This document shows positions 44,276 through 50,533 of a stretch of DNA of 50,533 nt, piece after piece. Position numbers and translations under genes: made by a program. The notes beneath the pieces are model-generated. The model made no database searches. It had not been told where the DNA came from and worked only from the letters and a program-made list of their open reading frames with translations. Each line of letters starts with the position of its first letter. Positions within the stretch are counted from its first letter, which is position 1. Origin of the DNA: an uncultured Clostridia bacterium (GTDB lineage Bacteria > Bacillota > Clostridia > Christensenellales > Aristaeellaceae); assembly GCA_947166705.1 (NCBI GenBank), contig CAMVFE010000016.1:1-50533 (forward strand), given 5' to 3'.

Positions 44276-46647
44276 TAGATATCCCCCAATTCTGCAGCTT
44301 TGTTCAGGGCTTCCGCCCGGGTGGAAACACCCAGCTTCTGGTAAATCAGTCCGCAAAAATACTTGACGGTTCTCTCTGAGATATTCAGGATGGAGGCGAT
44401 TTTTGCGTTTTTGTAGCCCGCGATCATCAGGGAATATACCTGATATTCCCGGTCCGTAAACACAGGCTTATTGGCGGCGGGCTTCAAGAAATTAGGATAA
44501 AACGCGGCCTGCCGCCGGGTCAGGGTCAGGACGCTCTCCGTCCATGGATCTTCGGGAAGCTTCATTTCGTTCAGCATGTCGATGACGGCGATCCCCTCGT
44601 TGGCAATCACGCGAATCAGGCTGTAATTCCTGGCCAGGTCCAGCGCCTCCTGCATTCTCTCCCGCCACGCGCCGTTTCCGCCCCGATAATGGGAAACCGC
44701 TTCCAGCAGGTTCAGCTGGATGAGCATATAAGGCCGGTCATAGCTCACAAAGTATTGCCGCAGCAGGGCCGCCAGAAACGGCACCTTCGTATGCTGCCCC
44801 AGGATCAGGTACATGCGAAGCTTCAGCATATACTGGTATCTGTCCAGGATGATGAAATCCCCCGCTTCATCCGGCGCTTCCGCCTCCAGCCAATTCACCC
44901 CGTCCGTCGTCTCTCCCCGAAGCAGCGAAAGCCAGATCCGGAATACTTCCAGATTTTTCTTCAGCCGGATCGGATGCTGATCCGTCAGGGAGGCTATGGC
45001 GTGATTCGTCATGCTGACGGCTTCGTCCAGGTTGCCCTGGGCGGCCAGGATCCGGCTCTGGATTCCGATCGCCGCGTAATGAATATCCGGATCTTCCGCG
45101 ATGCGCTGGATCCCTTCCCTGACCTTTTTCATGGCCAGGGTATAGTCCCCGTCGGGATTGGCTTCCAGCTCCCTCTCCGCGATTGCGAGTTCCGCCACGC
45201 CGCTGCCGCCGCGGCCCAGCGCCAGCTCAATCGGTTTTTTGAACAGGTGGTAAATACGCCACCCGTGCCGGACCCACCTGCAAAAATCCAGTCCGCCGTT
45301 CATCAGGCTCACGCTGTTGCCGGACACGCTGAATCCTTTGCGCCAGGCTGACGACTGCAGCAAAGTCGGCGCCTTGGCCGCGGCCAGAAGCCTCTTCAGT
45401 GTGTTTTTGCTGCCCCGCTGGGAAAGACACAGATCCAGATACGCCTTCGCTTCCTCCGCGGTTTTGCGCCGGGCGTCCAGCGCGGGGGTTTGCCGGATAA
45501 ACTGCTCAAGGGTCTGATACCATCGTTCGCTTTCCTCCGCGTGACCCCGCAGGCTTTCGATTTCACATTTTCCCTTTATCAGTTCCGGATAGCTGAGGAT
45601 GGTATCCACGTCCAGCGCCGCGTATCCTTCGCGCAGGTACACATAATCGCCGTCTGCAGGCCTGTTGAATGCGTCCCGGATCAGCAAATCCCGGATTTTA
45701 TCCCTGTCCCCCAGCTTCCGGTAATAATCGAGGGCTTTCGGCACTTGATTCTGCAGCTCGTAATAGAGGGCGACCCGCTTGTACTGCTCATTCACGTAGT
45801 CCGGCGTATACTGATTCTGCATTTCAGAGAAAAGCGCCTGTCGAACGATGGGAATGAAGGTATATCCTCCTTCGCCGTCCCGCAGCAGCATATAGGATTT
45901 TCGTGCGATCTCCTCCATCATCCGCGGCGCGTCGTTTCTGCCCGTCACAATCCTGGCCATGTTCCCGGAAAAGCGTTCAAAGGGCGACAGGTTATACAGC
46001 AGCTGCCGCTCCTGCTCCGGGAAGGTCAATATCACGTCCGACACCAGGATGCGCTTGATTTCTGACCGGGTTTGCCGGATACTTGACAGGAGAGAGGATT
46101 TTTTTTCCTTCAGCATCTGCCTGGCCAGAATATGCAGGCCGAAAGGCCACCCCCATAGTGATTCCAGAATCATCCGGACGTCAGCGGGCGTGAGCTCGAT
46201 GCCGTATTCCAAAAAAAGCTGAATGATCTCCTCGTCGCTGAAAAACAGATACTCCTTATCCAGTACGGTAATCATGCCCGTGGCGCACAGATTGTACAGC
46301 GCCTGGGGCAGCTGGGCCCGGCCCGACAGAATGGCATATTGATTTTCGGAAAGATCCGAAAGCATCGCCGCAATTTCTGTCCCCATGGCATAGGACGGAT
46401 TGTCCACGCTGTCGATGGCGATAAGCGCCTGCTTTTCCTGCGAAATGAGGCGGTAAAAAGCTTCCCAATCGTCCCGCGAAGAATCAAAACGAAGAACCTT
46501 CCCATCCCACGACTCGCAAAGCTGGTCCATCAATACAGTCTTTCCGCTGTAAAAGAAGGCGGAAAGATACACGATTTTCCGGCTTTTGAGCAGGGCGGTA
46601 ATATCCCGCAGCTTTTCCGTTCTTCGGACAATGGGCAGCTGTGCCAT
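44275..46647 (-). CDS. MalT-like LuxR-family transcriptional activator
   Basis: A 790-residue regulator. The N-terminus is a STAND-type ATPase with a degenerate P-loop (SAFFYSGKTVL near 30) and a Walker B-like strand ALIAIDSVD. The middle (about 300-700) is helical, TPR-like repeats, the ligand-sensing part in MalT. The C-terminus is a LuxR HTH (FTDREYQVYSLMIAGYKNAKIASILNISERTVKYFCGLIYQKLGV). Such proteins activate transcription by binding next to the -35 box after sensing a small ligand. It is co-transcribed with the clostripain gene and GGAGG precedes the ATG. Palindromes at matching positions in its own promoter and that of the 41667-42191 gene suggest autoactivation and control of both. 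Confidence 0.92.
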   Translation of the reverse strand: MAQLPIVRRTEKLRDITALLKSRKIVYLSAFFYSGKTVLMDQLCESWDGKVLRFDSSRDDWEAFYRLISQEKQALIAIDSVDNPSYAMGTEIAAMLSDLSENQYAILSGRAQLPQALYNLCATGMITVLDKEYLFFSDEEIIQLFLEYGIELTPADVRMILESLWGWPFGLHILARQMLKEKKSSLLSSIRQTRSEIKRILVSDVILTFPEQERQLLYNLSPFERFSGNMARIVTGRNDAPRMMEEIARKSYMLLRDGEGGYTFIPIVRQALFSEMQNQYTPDYVNEQYKRVALYYELQNQVPKALDYYRKLGDRDKIRDLLIRDAFNRPADGDYVYLREGYAALDVDTILSYPELIKGKCEIESLRGHAEESERWYQTLEQFIRQTPALDARRKTAEEAKAYLDLCLSQRGSKNTLKRLLAAAKAPTLLQSSAWRKGFSVSGNSVSLMNGGLDFCRWVRHGWRIYHLFKKPIELALGRGGSGVAELAIAERELEANPDGDYTLAMKKVREGIQRIAEDPDIHYAAIGIQSRILAAQGNLDEAVSMTNHAIASLTDQHPIRLKKNLEVFRIWLSLLRGETTDGVNWLEAEAPDEAGDFIILDRYQYMLKLRMYLILGQHTKVPFLAALLRQYFVSYDRPYMLIQLNLLEAVSHYRGGNGAWRERMQEALDLARNYSLIRVIANEGIAVIDMLNEMKLPEDPWTESVLTLTRRQAAFYPNFLKPAANKPVFTDREYQVYSLMIAGYKNAKIASILNISERTVKYFCGLIYQKLGVSTRAEALNKAAELGDI

Positions 46648-46679
46648 GCCTTTGGCCTCCTGTCTTGTCTGAATGTGTT

Positions 46680-46724
46680 ATTATATCATACCTCGGCGCA
46701 GCATGACACTGTACGAAAGTACAA
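46680..46724 (-). promoter_or_regulatory. LuxR/clostripain promoter with palindromic operator
   Basis: Minus-strand -10 TATAAT (46685-46680). A palindrome, CTGTACGAAAGTACA on the plus strand (46709-46723, core TGTAC-N4-GTACA), begins exactly 23 bp upstream and abuts a very poor -35 (TGTCAT). This is the layout of an activator-dependent promoter. Confidence 0.7.
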
Positions 46725-46984
46725 ATATATCCTGTTCAACATTCCTTTGACTGTTAAAATTGGCTTTCGCAGATTTATCCGAACTTAATCGGATGCAATG
46801 ACCTTAATAGGCTCACAAGCCAGCTTCCGGGAATTATTGCAAAGATTATAAAGGCATAAAGGCGTAAGCCGGCTGCCGCCTGTCTGCCCTAAAACCGGCC
46901 TCAGCGGCGCGGCGGGTGCGTCATTCGACCTTAGCCGTCCCGGAGAGCAAAAGCCGAATTTGGGCCTTATAGGCAAAAGAAAAC
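46725..46984. other. Gap with no recognised gene
   Basis: Between the LuxR promoter and the RNA terminator I see no reading frame with a ribosome site and no clear structured element. The sequence changes from AT-rich to GC-rich near 46860. Confidence 0.5.
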
Positions 46985-47006
46985 CCTTGAAGCGTCTGCC
47001 TCAAGG
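46985..47006 (-). terminator. Terminator of the tmRNA-like RNA
   Basis: A 6-bp stem CCTTGA (46985-46990) / TCAAGG (47001-47006), followed on the minus strand by GTTTTCTTTT, starting 5 nt past the CCA end of the RNA. Confidence 0.75.
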
Positions 47007-47010
47007 ATGG

Positions 47011-47213
47011 TGGTGGAGCATAGGGGAGTCGAACCCTGATCCGATCGCTCAATAGTCGTACAGAGCCCTTGGGACGGGCTCAGTACTCCTTTTCGCGCTA
47101 ACAAACTCGGGGCGCTTCCAGCTGCGCCGGACTCCCCACCGGGGAGACGCTTCCCTCGTTTGCCTCGACAATGCGAATGTCGCGCGTTAACGAACTCCTC
47201 CGTGCGAACCCCA
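47011..47213 (-). ncRNA. tmRNA-like structured RNA (3' tRNA-like end clear, 5' end uncertain)
   Basis: On the minus strand the RNA ends GGGTTCGACTCCCCT followed by ATGCTCCACCA, the T-arm, acceptor and encoded CCA pattern of ssrA, and a terminator follows directly. Upstream are stacked hairpins: GAGCCC/GGGCTC (47062-47080 region), GGCGC/GCGCC, CTCCCC-GGT-GGGGAG, CGACA/TGTCG, and a long-range CAAAC/GTTTG. A possible 5' end is GGGGTTCG at 47213, but only about five pairs form with the acceptor. The stretch GGCAAACGAGG resembles the resume-codon region (GCAAAC), yet I find no tag ending in ALAA. At about 203 nt it is short for tmRNA. It could be a divergent ssrA, a truncated copy, or another tRNA-ended RNA. 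Confidence 0.45.
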
Positions 47214-47338
47214 TGGCGGTCAGGATTCTGACCGGATTAGCCATCAGAATGGCTTTTTCCCTCAAGACTGTCAGAACGGGTCTTGATCATCCGATAATAC
47301 GAAATTTGTCCGATAATTGAGATATTTCGTTCTAAATG

Positions 47339-47367
47339 TTGACAAATAACCAATTAGCTCCTATCAT
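47339..47367 (+). promoter_or_regulatory. Promoter of the DUF4143-type ATPase gene
   Basis: TTGACA (47339-47344), 17 nt, TATCAT (47362-47367). The likely start of transcription (near 47374) lies inside the palindrome at 47369-47406. Upstream there are also direct repeats CCGATAAT (47291-47298 and 47310-47317) and an inverted repeat ACGAAAT/ATTTCGT (47299-47305 and 47324-47330). Confidence 0.8.
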
Positions 47368-47368
47368 T

Positions 47369-47406
47369 ATTACGAATTATGTCAGCTATTTGACTTAATT
47401 CGTAAT
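47369..47406 (+). promoter_or_regulatory. 38-bp near-perfect palindrome over the ATPase transcription start
   Basis: ATTACGAATTATGTCA (47369-47384) pairs with 47391-47406 at 15 of 16 positions; loop GCTATT. It begins 2 bp after the -10 box and ends directly before the ribosome site GGAGGGG (47407-47413). It could be a repressor operator, or a leader hairpin that hides the ribosome site. Confidence 0.75.
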
Positions 47407-47418
47407 GGAGGGGTCGAT

Positions 47419-48714
47419 ATGCAAATCCGCAGAGATATATACCTTGACCGACTGATCGCACGAAAAAGAAATGGAATGGCTAAAGTGATCACCGGTGTAA
47501 GGCGATCCGGAAAGTCCTTCTTAATGAATGAACTATTCTATCAACACCTGATTGGTCATGGTGTGGACAAAAGCCACATCATTCGTTTTGCTTTTGATTC
47601 CGCTGATGATCTTGCGAAAATACAGGAGAATCCTGTTCAGCTTGCTCTTGAAAAACGAAAAGTGGATCCGCTCAAGTTCTGCAATTATATTGATCAGCAG
47701 ATTCGTACTGAGGGAGAATACTATCTTCTGCTTGATGAAATACAGCTAATGGATGCTTTTGAGTCTGTGGTAAACAGTTATTTACGCGACAGCCGTTTAG
47801 ATTTGTATGTGACTGGCAGCAACTCAAAATTTCTCTCCAGCGATATCATCACCGAATTCCGGGGCAGAGGAGACGAAGTCAGAATCTATCCATTTCGCTT
47901 CTCTGAATTCGTAACAGGATTCAATGGAGAAAAATGGGAGGCATGGAACGAATTTCTGCTTTATGGCGGACTGCCTCAGATTCTGGAGATGGCTACACAG
48001 GAGCAAAAGGTATCCTTTTTAAAAACAATCTTCCAGAAAGTGTATGTAGATGATATTGTTTCCAGGAATCATCTGAGGGGAGATGAAACGCTGAACACGC
48101 TCTGTGACTGTCTGGCTTCATCAACAGGCTCCCTGACAAATCCAAAGAAACTGGCGGATACTTTTGTCAGCGCCGGATACAAAGCGGTTTCAGACAAAAC
48201 AATCTCGACCTATATCGAATACATGAAGGAAGCTTTTTTGATTGAGCAGGCGAAACGCTATAATGTTAAGGGAAAGGTTTACATAGGTTCTCCATATAAA
48301 TATTATTTTTGTGATACCGGATTACGTAATGTTCGACTTAGTTTTCGTCAGTTCGAACCTTCCCATCTGATGGAAAACGTGATTTACAATGAGCTTCTTT
48401 CAAGAGGACTGGAAGTAGATGTTGGCGTTGTCGCACACGATGAAAAAGACAGGAATGGACATATAACCAGAAAACAGCTGGAAATTGACTTTGTTGTTAA
48501 TCATGGGAATCAGCGATACTATATCCAATCCGCGTATGCCATTCCAGATCAGGAAAAAATGCGTCAGGAACAGGCATCGTTAATTCATGTACCCGATTCA
48601 TTCAGGAAGATTATCGTGACGAACGATCCGGGACCATTATGGAGAAATGAAAAAGGCATTACCATCATGGGGATCTTTGATTTCCTCCTTCACGACAACA
48701 GCCTGGACTTATAA
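47419..48714 (+). CDS. AAA ATPase of the AAA_14/DUF4143 family
   Basis: A 431-residue protein. Walker A GVRRSGKSFLM is near 28, Walker B YYLLLDEIQLMD near 105, and sensor region LYVTGSNSKFLSSDI near 135. The C-terminal DUF4143 half has YKYYFCDTGLRN, NVIYNELLSRG and IDFVVNH (the E/D...D-x-V-x-N pattern of a PD-(D/E)xK-like fold). This family is very common in gut bacteria and archaea and has no firm function; links to mobile elements and toxin-like behaviour have been suggested. The gene is clearly more AT-rich than the left half of the window, suggesting transfer. Its final 113 bp plus downstream sequence are duplicated at 50114-50275. Confidence 0.9.
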   Translation: MQIRRDIYLDRLIARKRNGMAKVITGVRRSGKSFLMNELFYQHLIGHGVDKSHIIRFAFDSADDLAKIQENPVQLALEKRKVDPLKFCNYIDQQIRTEGEYYLLLDEIQLMDAFESVVNSYLRDSRLDLYVTGSNSKFLSSDIITEFRGRGDEVRIYPFRFSEFVTGFNGEKWEAWNEFLLYGGLPQILEMATQEQKVSFLKTIFQKVYVDDIVSRNHLRGDETLNTLCDCLASSTGSLTNPKKLADTFVSAGYKAVSDKTISTYIEYMKEAFLIEQAKRYNVKGKVYIGSPYKYYFCDTGLRNVRLSFRQFEPSHLMENVIYNELLSRGLEVDVGVVAHDEKDRNGHITRKQLEIDFVVNHGNQRYYIQSAYAIPDQEKMRQEQASLIHVPDSFRKIIVTNDPGPLWRNEKGITIMGIFDFLLHDNSLDL

Positions 48715-48763
48715 GCAACAGGTTCGGATTTAGCAGGGGTATCCGCATCGTTTGGAACTGCAT
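48602..48763 (+). repeat. 162-bp direct repeat, copy A (3' end of ATPase gene)
   Basis: Identical base for base to 50114-50275. It covers the last 113 bp of the ATPase gene and 49 bp downstream, ending on the first two bases of the ATG of the RhuM-like fragment. Confidence 0.97.
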
Positions 48764-48983
48764 GACTATGAAAGACCATATCGAGCGGCTGGACAGAATT
48801 CGCTCAGCAAACGGGGAGGATCTGCTTGATGATAGTAGGAGCGTTAGCCACGAAGAAGCTGTGGAAAAAGCCCGCGCTGAATATCGGAAGTATCAGGTTA
48901 ACACTCTTTCTCCGATTGAGAAGGAGTATTTGAAGTCGATCACGGAACTCACGAAGGCTGTGAAGCGTGAAGGGAAAAAGTAG
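48762..48983 (+). pseudogene. RhuM-family C-terminal fragment
   Basis: A 73-residue frame, MTMKDHIERLDRIRSANGED and onward through SHEEAVEKARAEYRKYQ to SPIEKEYLKSI. It resembles the C-terminal end of RhuM/virulence-associated proteins (about 330 residues), where a helical segment with ISHE-x-A-x-x-KA-x-x-EYxKY closes the protein. The preceding 250 residues are missing, and the first bases of its apparent start codon belong to the 162-bp repeat, so it looks like a fragment left by rearrangement. No ribosome site is visible. It may be silent. Confidence 0.6.
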
Positions 48984-49020
48984 GCCCTGTTAATTGCTAT
49001 TGCTTTACCCTCACTCAAAA

Positions 49021-49965
49021 TCAATGACCAGGCTTCTCTGTATATTTCAGACACAACGGATAAAGGAACGCAATATAAAACATCTGGACAAAACAGGAGA
49101 TCATGATTCCGGCCGGGCCGCCAATCCAGTTTCTGATCTGGGAACACAGGATCAGACTGACAGCATAATAACTGAGGATACCGGTTACAAGGCGGATGAC
49201 TCTTCGGATCATGGGAATATCGGTTGAGAACCCCACAAAACGTCTTTCCAGGATCCAGCCCAGTAAAATGCCGGAACACCATCCGACGCCTTTATAGGTA
49301 TCATTGGCCATTTTAGCACCGTCGACCAGCAGTTTCCCTTCCGCATCATAATCTGCGGGATATGGTTTAAGCGCCGCATATAAAGCTATGGCAGCGGCCA
49401 GTCCGATACCGATACATGCCACAATCCAGTCTTTTCCCGGATGAGTTTCGACCCACCGCATCAGTCTGACCGTTGCCCACATCACAGTCAGGCCGGCCGC
49501 CATGCCCACCAGAATATCCTGCGGTGTATGGACGCCCAGATAGATCCGGCTGAACGCGACCAGAAGCAAAATAATTGCCAGAACCACCCGCAGAGATCGC
49601 GGAATGTCTTTCCTCACGACGCCGCCTCCGAATACGGTGGCGGCGTTCATGGAGTGGCCGCTTGGAAAAGAATACCCGGTGGCAGTTTCCATAGAATTAC
49701 CATAGGGGAGTATACGCGCATCTCTGATCCATGGACGGTAGGTACAGGCTGTAACCTTCAGACCTCCGTTGATCAGCCGGTTTCCGCCCCAGCCGACCAT
49801 CAGGTATGTTCCGTATTCTTTGCTGATACACCAGTATACGATTGCCAGAAGCACAGGAGTCACAGCAAGATCCCCAAAGAGCGTCATTTTGGACAGAAAC
49901 TCTGCCAGACCTCCGCCGATTCCGTTCCTGAACTGCTGCAAGGCAAGAAGAATATCGATATCCAT
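49021..49965 (-). CDS. PAP2-superfamily membrane phosphatase
   Basis: A 314-residue integral membrane protein with about eight predicted helices. The three PAP2 motifs are intact: KVTACTYRPWIRD (K-x6-RP, motif 1), YSFPSGHS (PSGH with catalytic His, motif 2) and SRIYLGVHTPQD (SR-x5-H-x3-D, motif 3). It should dephosphorylate a lipid phosphate such as undecaprenyl pyrophosphate or phosphatidic acid at the outer membrane face. The tail beyond motif 3 has four to five extra helices, longer than a minimal PAP2. The ribosome site is weak (GGAAG). The leader is about 100 nt and contains two inverted repeats. It lies between the two copies of the 162-bp repeat. Confidence 0.92.
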   Translation of the reverse strand: MDIDILLALQQFRNGIGGGLAEFLSKMTLFGDLAVTPVLLAIVYWCISKEYGTYLMVGWGGNRLINGGLKVTACTYRPWIRDARILPYGNSMETATGYSFPSGHSMNAATVFGGGVVRKDIPRSLRVVLAIILLLVAFSRIYLGVHTPQDILVGMAAGLTVMWATVRLMRWVETHPGKDWIVACIGIGLAAAIALYAALKPYPADYDAEGKLLVDGAKMANDTYKGVGWCSGILLGWILERRFVGFSTDIPMIRRVIRLVTGILSYYAVSLILCSQIRNWIGGPAGIMISCFVQMFYIAFLYPLCLKYTEKPGH

Positions 49966-49987
49966 TTTGGCTTCCCAAACCTTTCTT

Positions 49988-50082
49988 TGCGCACTGCTGA
50001 AATCCGATTTCCGTTTTTTCGGCAGTGCCTGATCTCACATGAGATTTGCGCAATATCACGCCGCCAGAACTATTCGAGTATA
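49988..50082 (-). promoter_or_regulatory. PAP2 leader: extended -10 promoter and two inverted repeats
   Basis: Minus-strand TGATATACT gives an extended -10 (TATACT, 50082-50077). Downstream in the leader are the 14-bp palindrome ATCTCACATGAGAT (50032-50045) and a 12-bp stem with one G-T wobble, GCACTGCTGAAA / TTTCGGCAGTGC, spanning about 49998-50035 on the plus strand. Either could be an operator or a leader structure. Confidence 0.45.
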
Positions 50083-50113
50083 TCATAACCATCTCAAACG
50101 GGAAAGAAAAAAA

Positions 50114-50275
50114 TCAGGAAGATTATCGTGACGAACGATCCGGGACCATTATGGAGAAATGAAAAAGGCATTACCATCATGGGGATCTTTGATTTCCTCC
50201 TTCACGACAACAGCCTGGACTTATAAGCAACAGGTTCGGATTTAGCAGGGGTATCCGCATCGTTTGGAACTGCAT
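50114..50275 (+). repeat. 162-bp direct repeat, copy B
   Basis: Exact copy of 48602-48763, starting 1512 bp further on. Here the ATPase tail is detached from the rest of its gene: position 50113 is the PAP2 upstream region and 50276 begins different sequence (CGGTGAG instead of GACTATG). Confidence 0.97.
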
Positions 50276-50299
50276 CGGTGAGTTCATGCCGCCGATGCC

Positions 50300-50395
50300 T
50301 CAGAAGGAAGAGAAAACGGCATAGCCGCATTTTACGACTATCGTCTCGCACTTCTTGGAGATGGCTGTCAGGGGTTCGCGCAGGGTTTCAGCCAT
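50300..50395 (-). CDS. Possible 31-aa peptide
   Basis: ATG at 50395 with a strong AGAGGAGGTG ribosome site 6-8 nt upstream. The frame reads MAETLREPLTAISKKCETIV then VKCGYAVFSSF and stops at 50302-50300. No hydrophobic signal; two Cys. The excellent ribosome site is the main support. It may be a real small protein or the truncated start of a longer gene cut by the rearrangement at 50276. Confidence 0.4.
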   Translation of the reverse strand: MAETLREPLTAISKKCETIVVKCGYAVFSSF

Positions 50396-50416
50396 AAAAG
50401 TTCACCTCCTCTTTGA

Positions 50417-50446
50417 TTGCAGGAGATTCAGGGATAATGGTAGAAT
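50417..50446 (+). promoter_or_regulatory. Putative promoter of the gene starting at 50520
   Basis: TTGCAG (50417-50422), 18 nt, TAGAAT (50441-50446), with AAAGGTGG just before the ATG at 50520. Confidence 0.45.
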
Positions 50447-50519
50447 ACTGGTTAGAAGCTTCGGCTCGACAATCGGGATTTATTGAACAAACACGCCAGA
50501 AGAAAAGGTGGTATCGCAT

Positions 50520-50533
50520 ATGCTGAAAAAGGC
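50520..50533 (+). CDS. Start of a gene cut by the window edge
   Basis: ATGCTGAAAAAGGC follows a plausible ribosome site (AAGGTGG). Only MLKK is visible, so no function can be given. Confidence 0.35.

Noticed and set aside
46785-46976. 63-codon minus-strand frame in the gap upstream of the LuxR-type gene
   Set aside because: No ribosome site, no recognisable composition, overlaps no promoter.
47011-47092. Ordinary tRNA ending in CCA at 47011
   Set aside because: A 79-nt fold with GGAGTAC as acceptor is possible, but there is no D-loop GG, no proper anticodon arm, and the T stem has only four good pairs.
48602-50275. Insertion sequence flanked by the 162-bp repeats
   Set aside because: The flanked segment holds a RhuM-like fragment and a PAP2 gene, no transposase, and the repeats lack terminal inverted ends.

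Overview
The window looks like a chromosomal stretch from an anaerobic gut or rumen Clostridia-type Firmicute. The evidence is low-GC-style signals (GGAGG ribosome sites, TTGACA/TATAAT promoters) in a mostly GC-rich genome, secreted proteins with short MKK-Ala/Leu-rich signal peptides, many glycan-active enzymes, and sugar ABC transporters without their own ATPase. A Christensenellales (Aristaeella-like) host is my guess from protein style only. GC content shifts: about 1-1200, 26.4-33.4 kb and 41-50.5 kb are clearly more AT-rich than the rest.

Layout. 1-1.3 kb: a small XRE regulator and a GIY-YIG protein (cut by the window edge), a 31-bp-phased array of three palindromes, and tRNA-Ser(CGA), all consistent with an island edge at a tRNA 3' end. 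1.5-7.6 kb: flavodoxin-like protein, soluble hybrid histidine kinase, RpiB and a domain-permuted GH3 glycosidase. 7.7-14.4 kb, minus strand: a two-module NRPS (A-PCP-C-A-PCP-C, no thioesterase) preceded by a small secreted protein. 14.6-17.4 kb: copper P-type ATPase behind a CsoR-like operator. 17.5-22.3 kb: Fe3+/polyamine-type ABC importer. 22.5-26.35 kb: sugar-acid operon (enolase-superfamily enzyme, double-SDR fusion, RraA-type aldolase).

26.5-33.3 kb, minus strand: two sugar/oligosaccharide ABC importers (binding protein plus two permeases each, no ATPase), the second divergent from a GH38 alpha-mannosidase (33.5-36.7 kb). 36.7-41.5 kb: a Cas4-like nuclease, a secreted leucine-rich-repeat/SH3-like protein, a PstS-like binding protein, then the relic of an ABC exporter operon with two small downstream genes. 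41.7-46.6 kb, minus strand: a secreted protein and a MalT-like LuxR regulator co-transcribed with a clostripain-type protease. The two promoters share a palindrome at exactly the same distance from the -10 box, so I infer one regulon. 47-50.5 kb: a tmRNA-like RNA, a DUF4143-type ATPase, a RhuM-like fragment, a PAP2 phosphatase, and an exact 162-bp duplication of the ATPase gene's 3' end.

Most functional logic is glycan scavenging: extracytoplasmic binding proteins and permeases import sugars, GH3 and GH38 enzymes cleave them, and the sugar-acid operon and RpiB feed central metabolism. The NRPS locus, the LuxR/clostripain regulon and the rearranged right end are the least ordinary parts.
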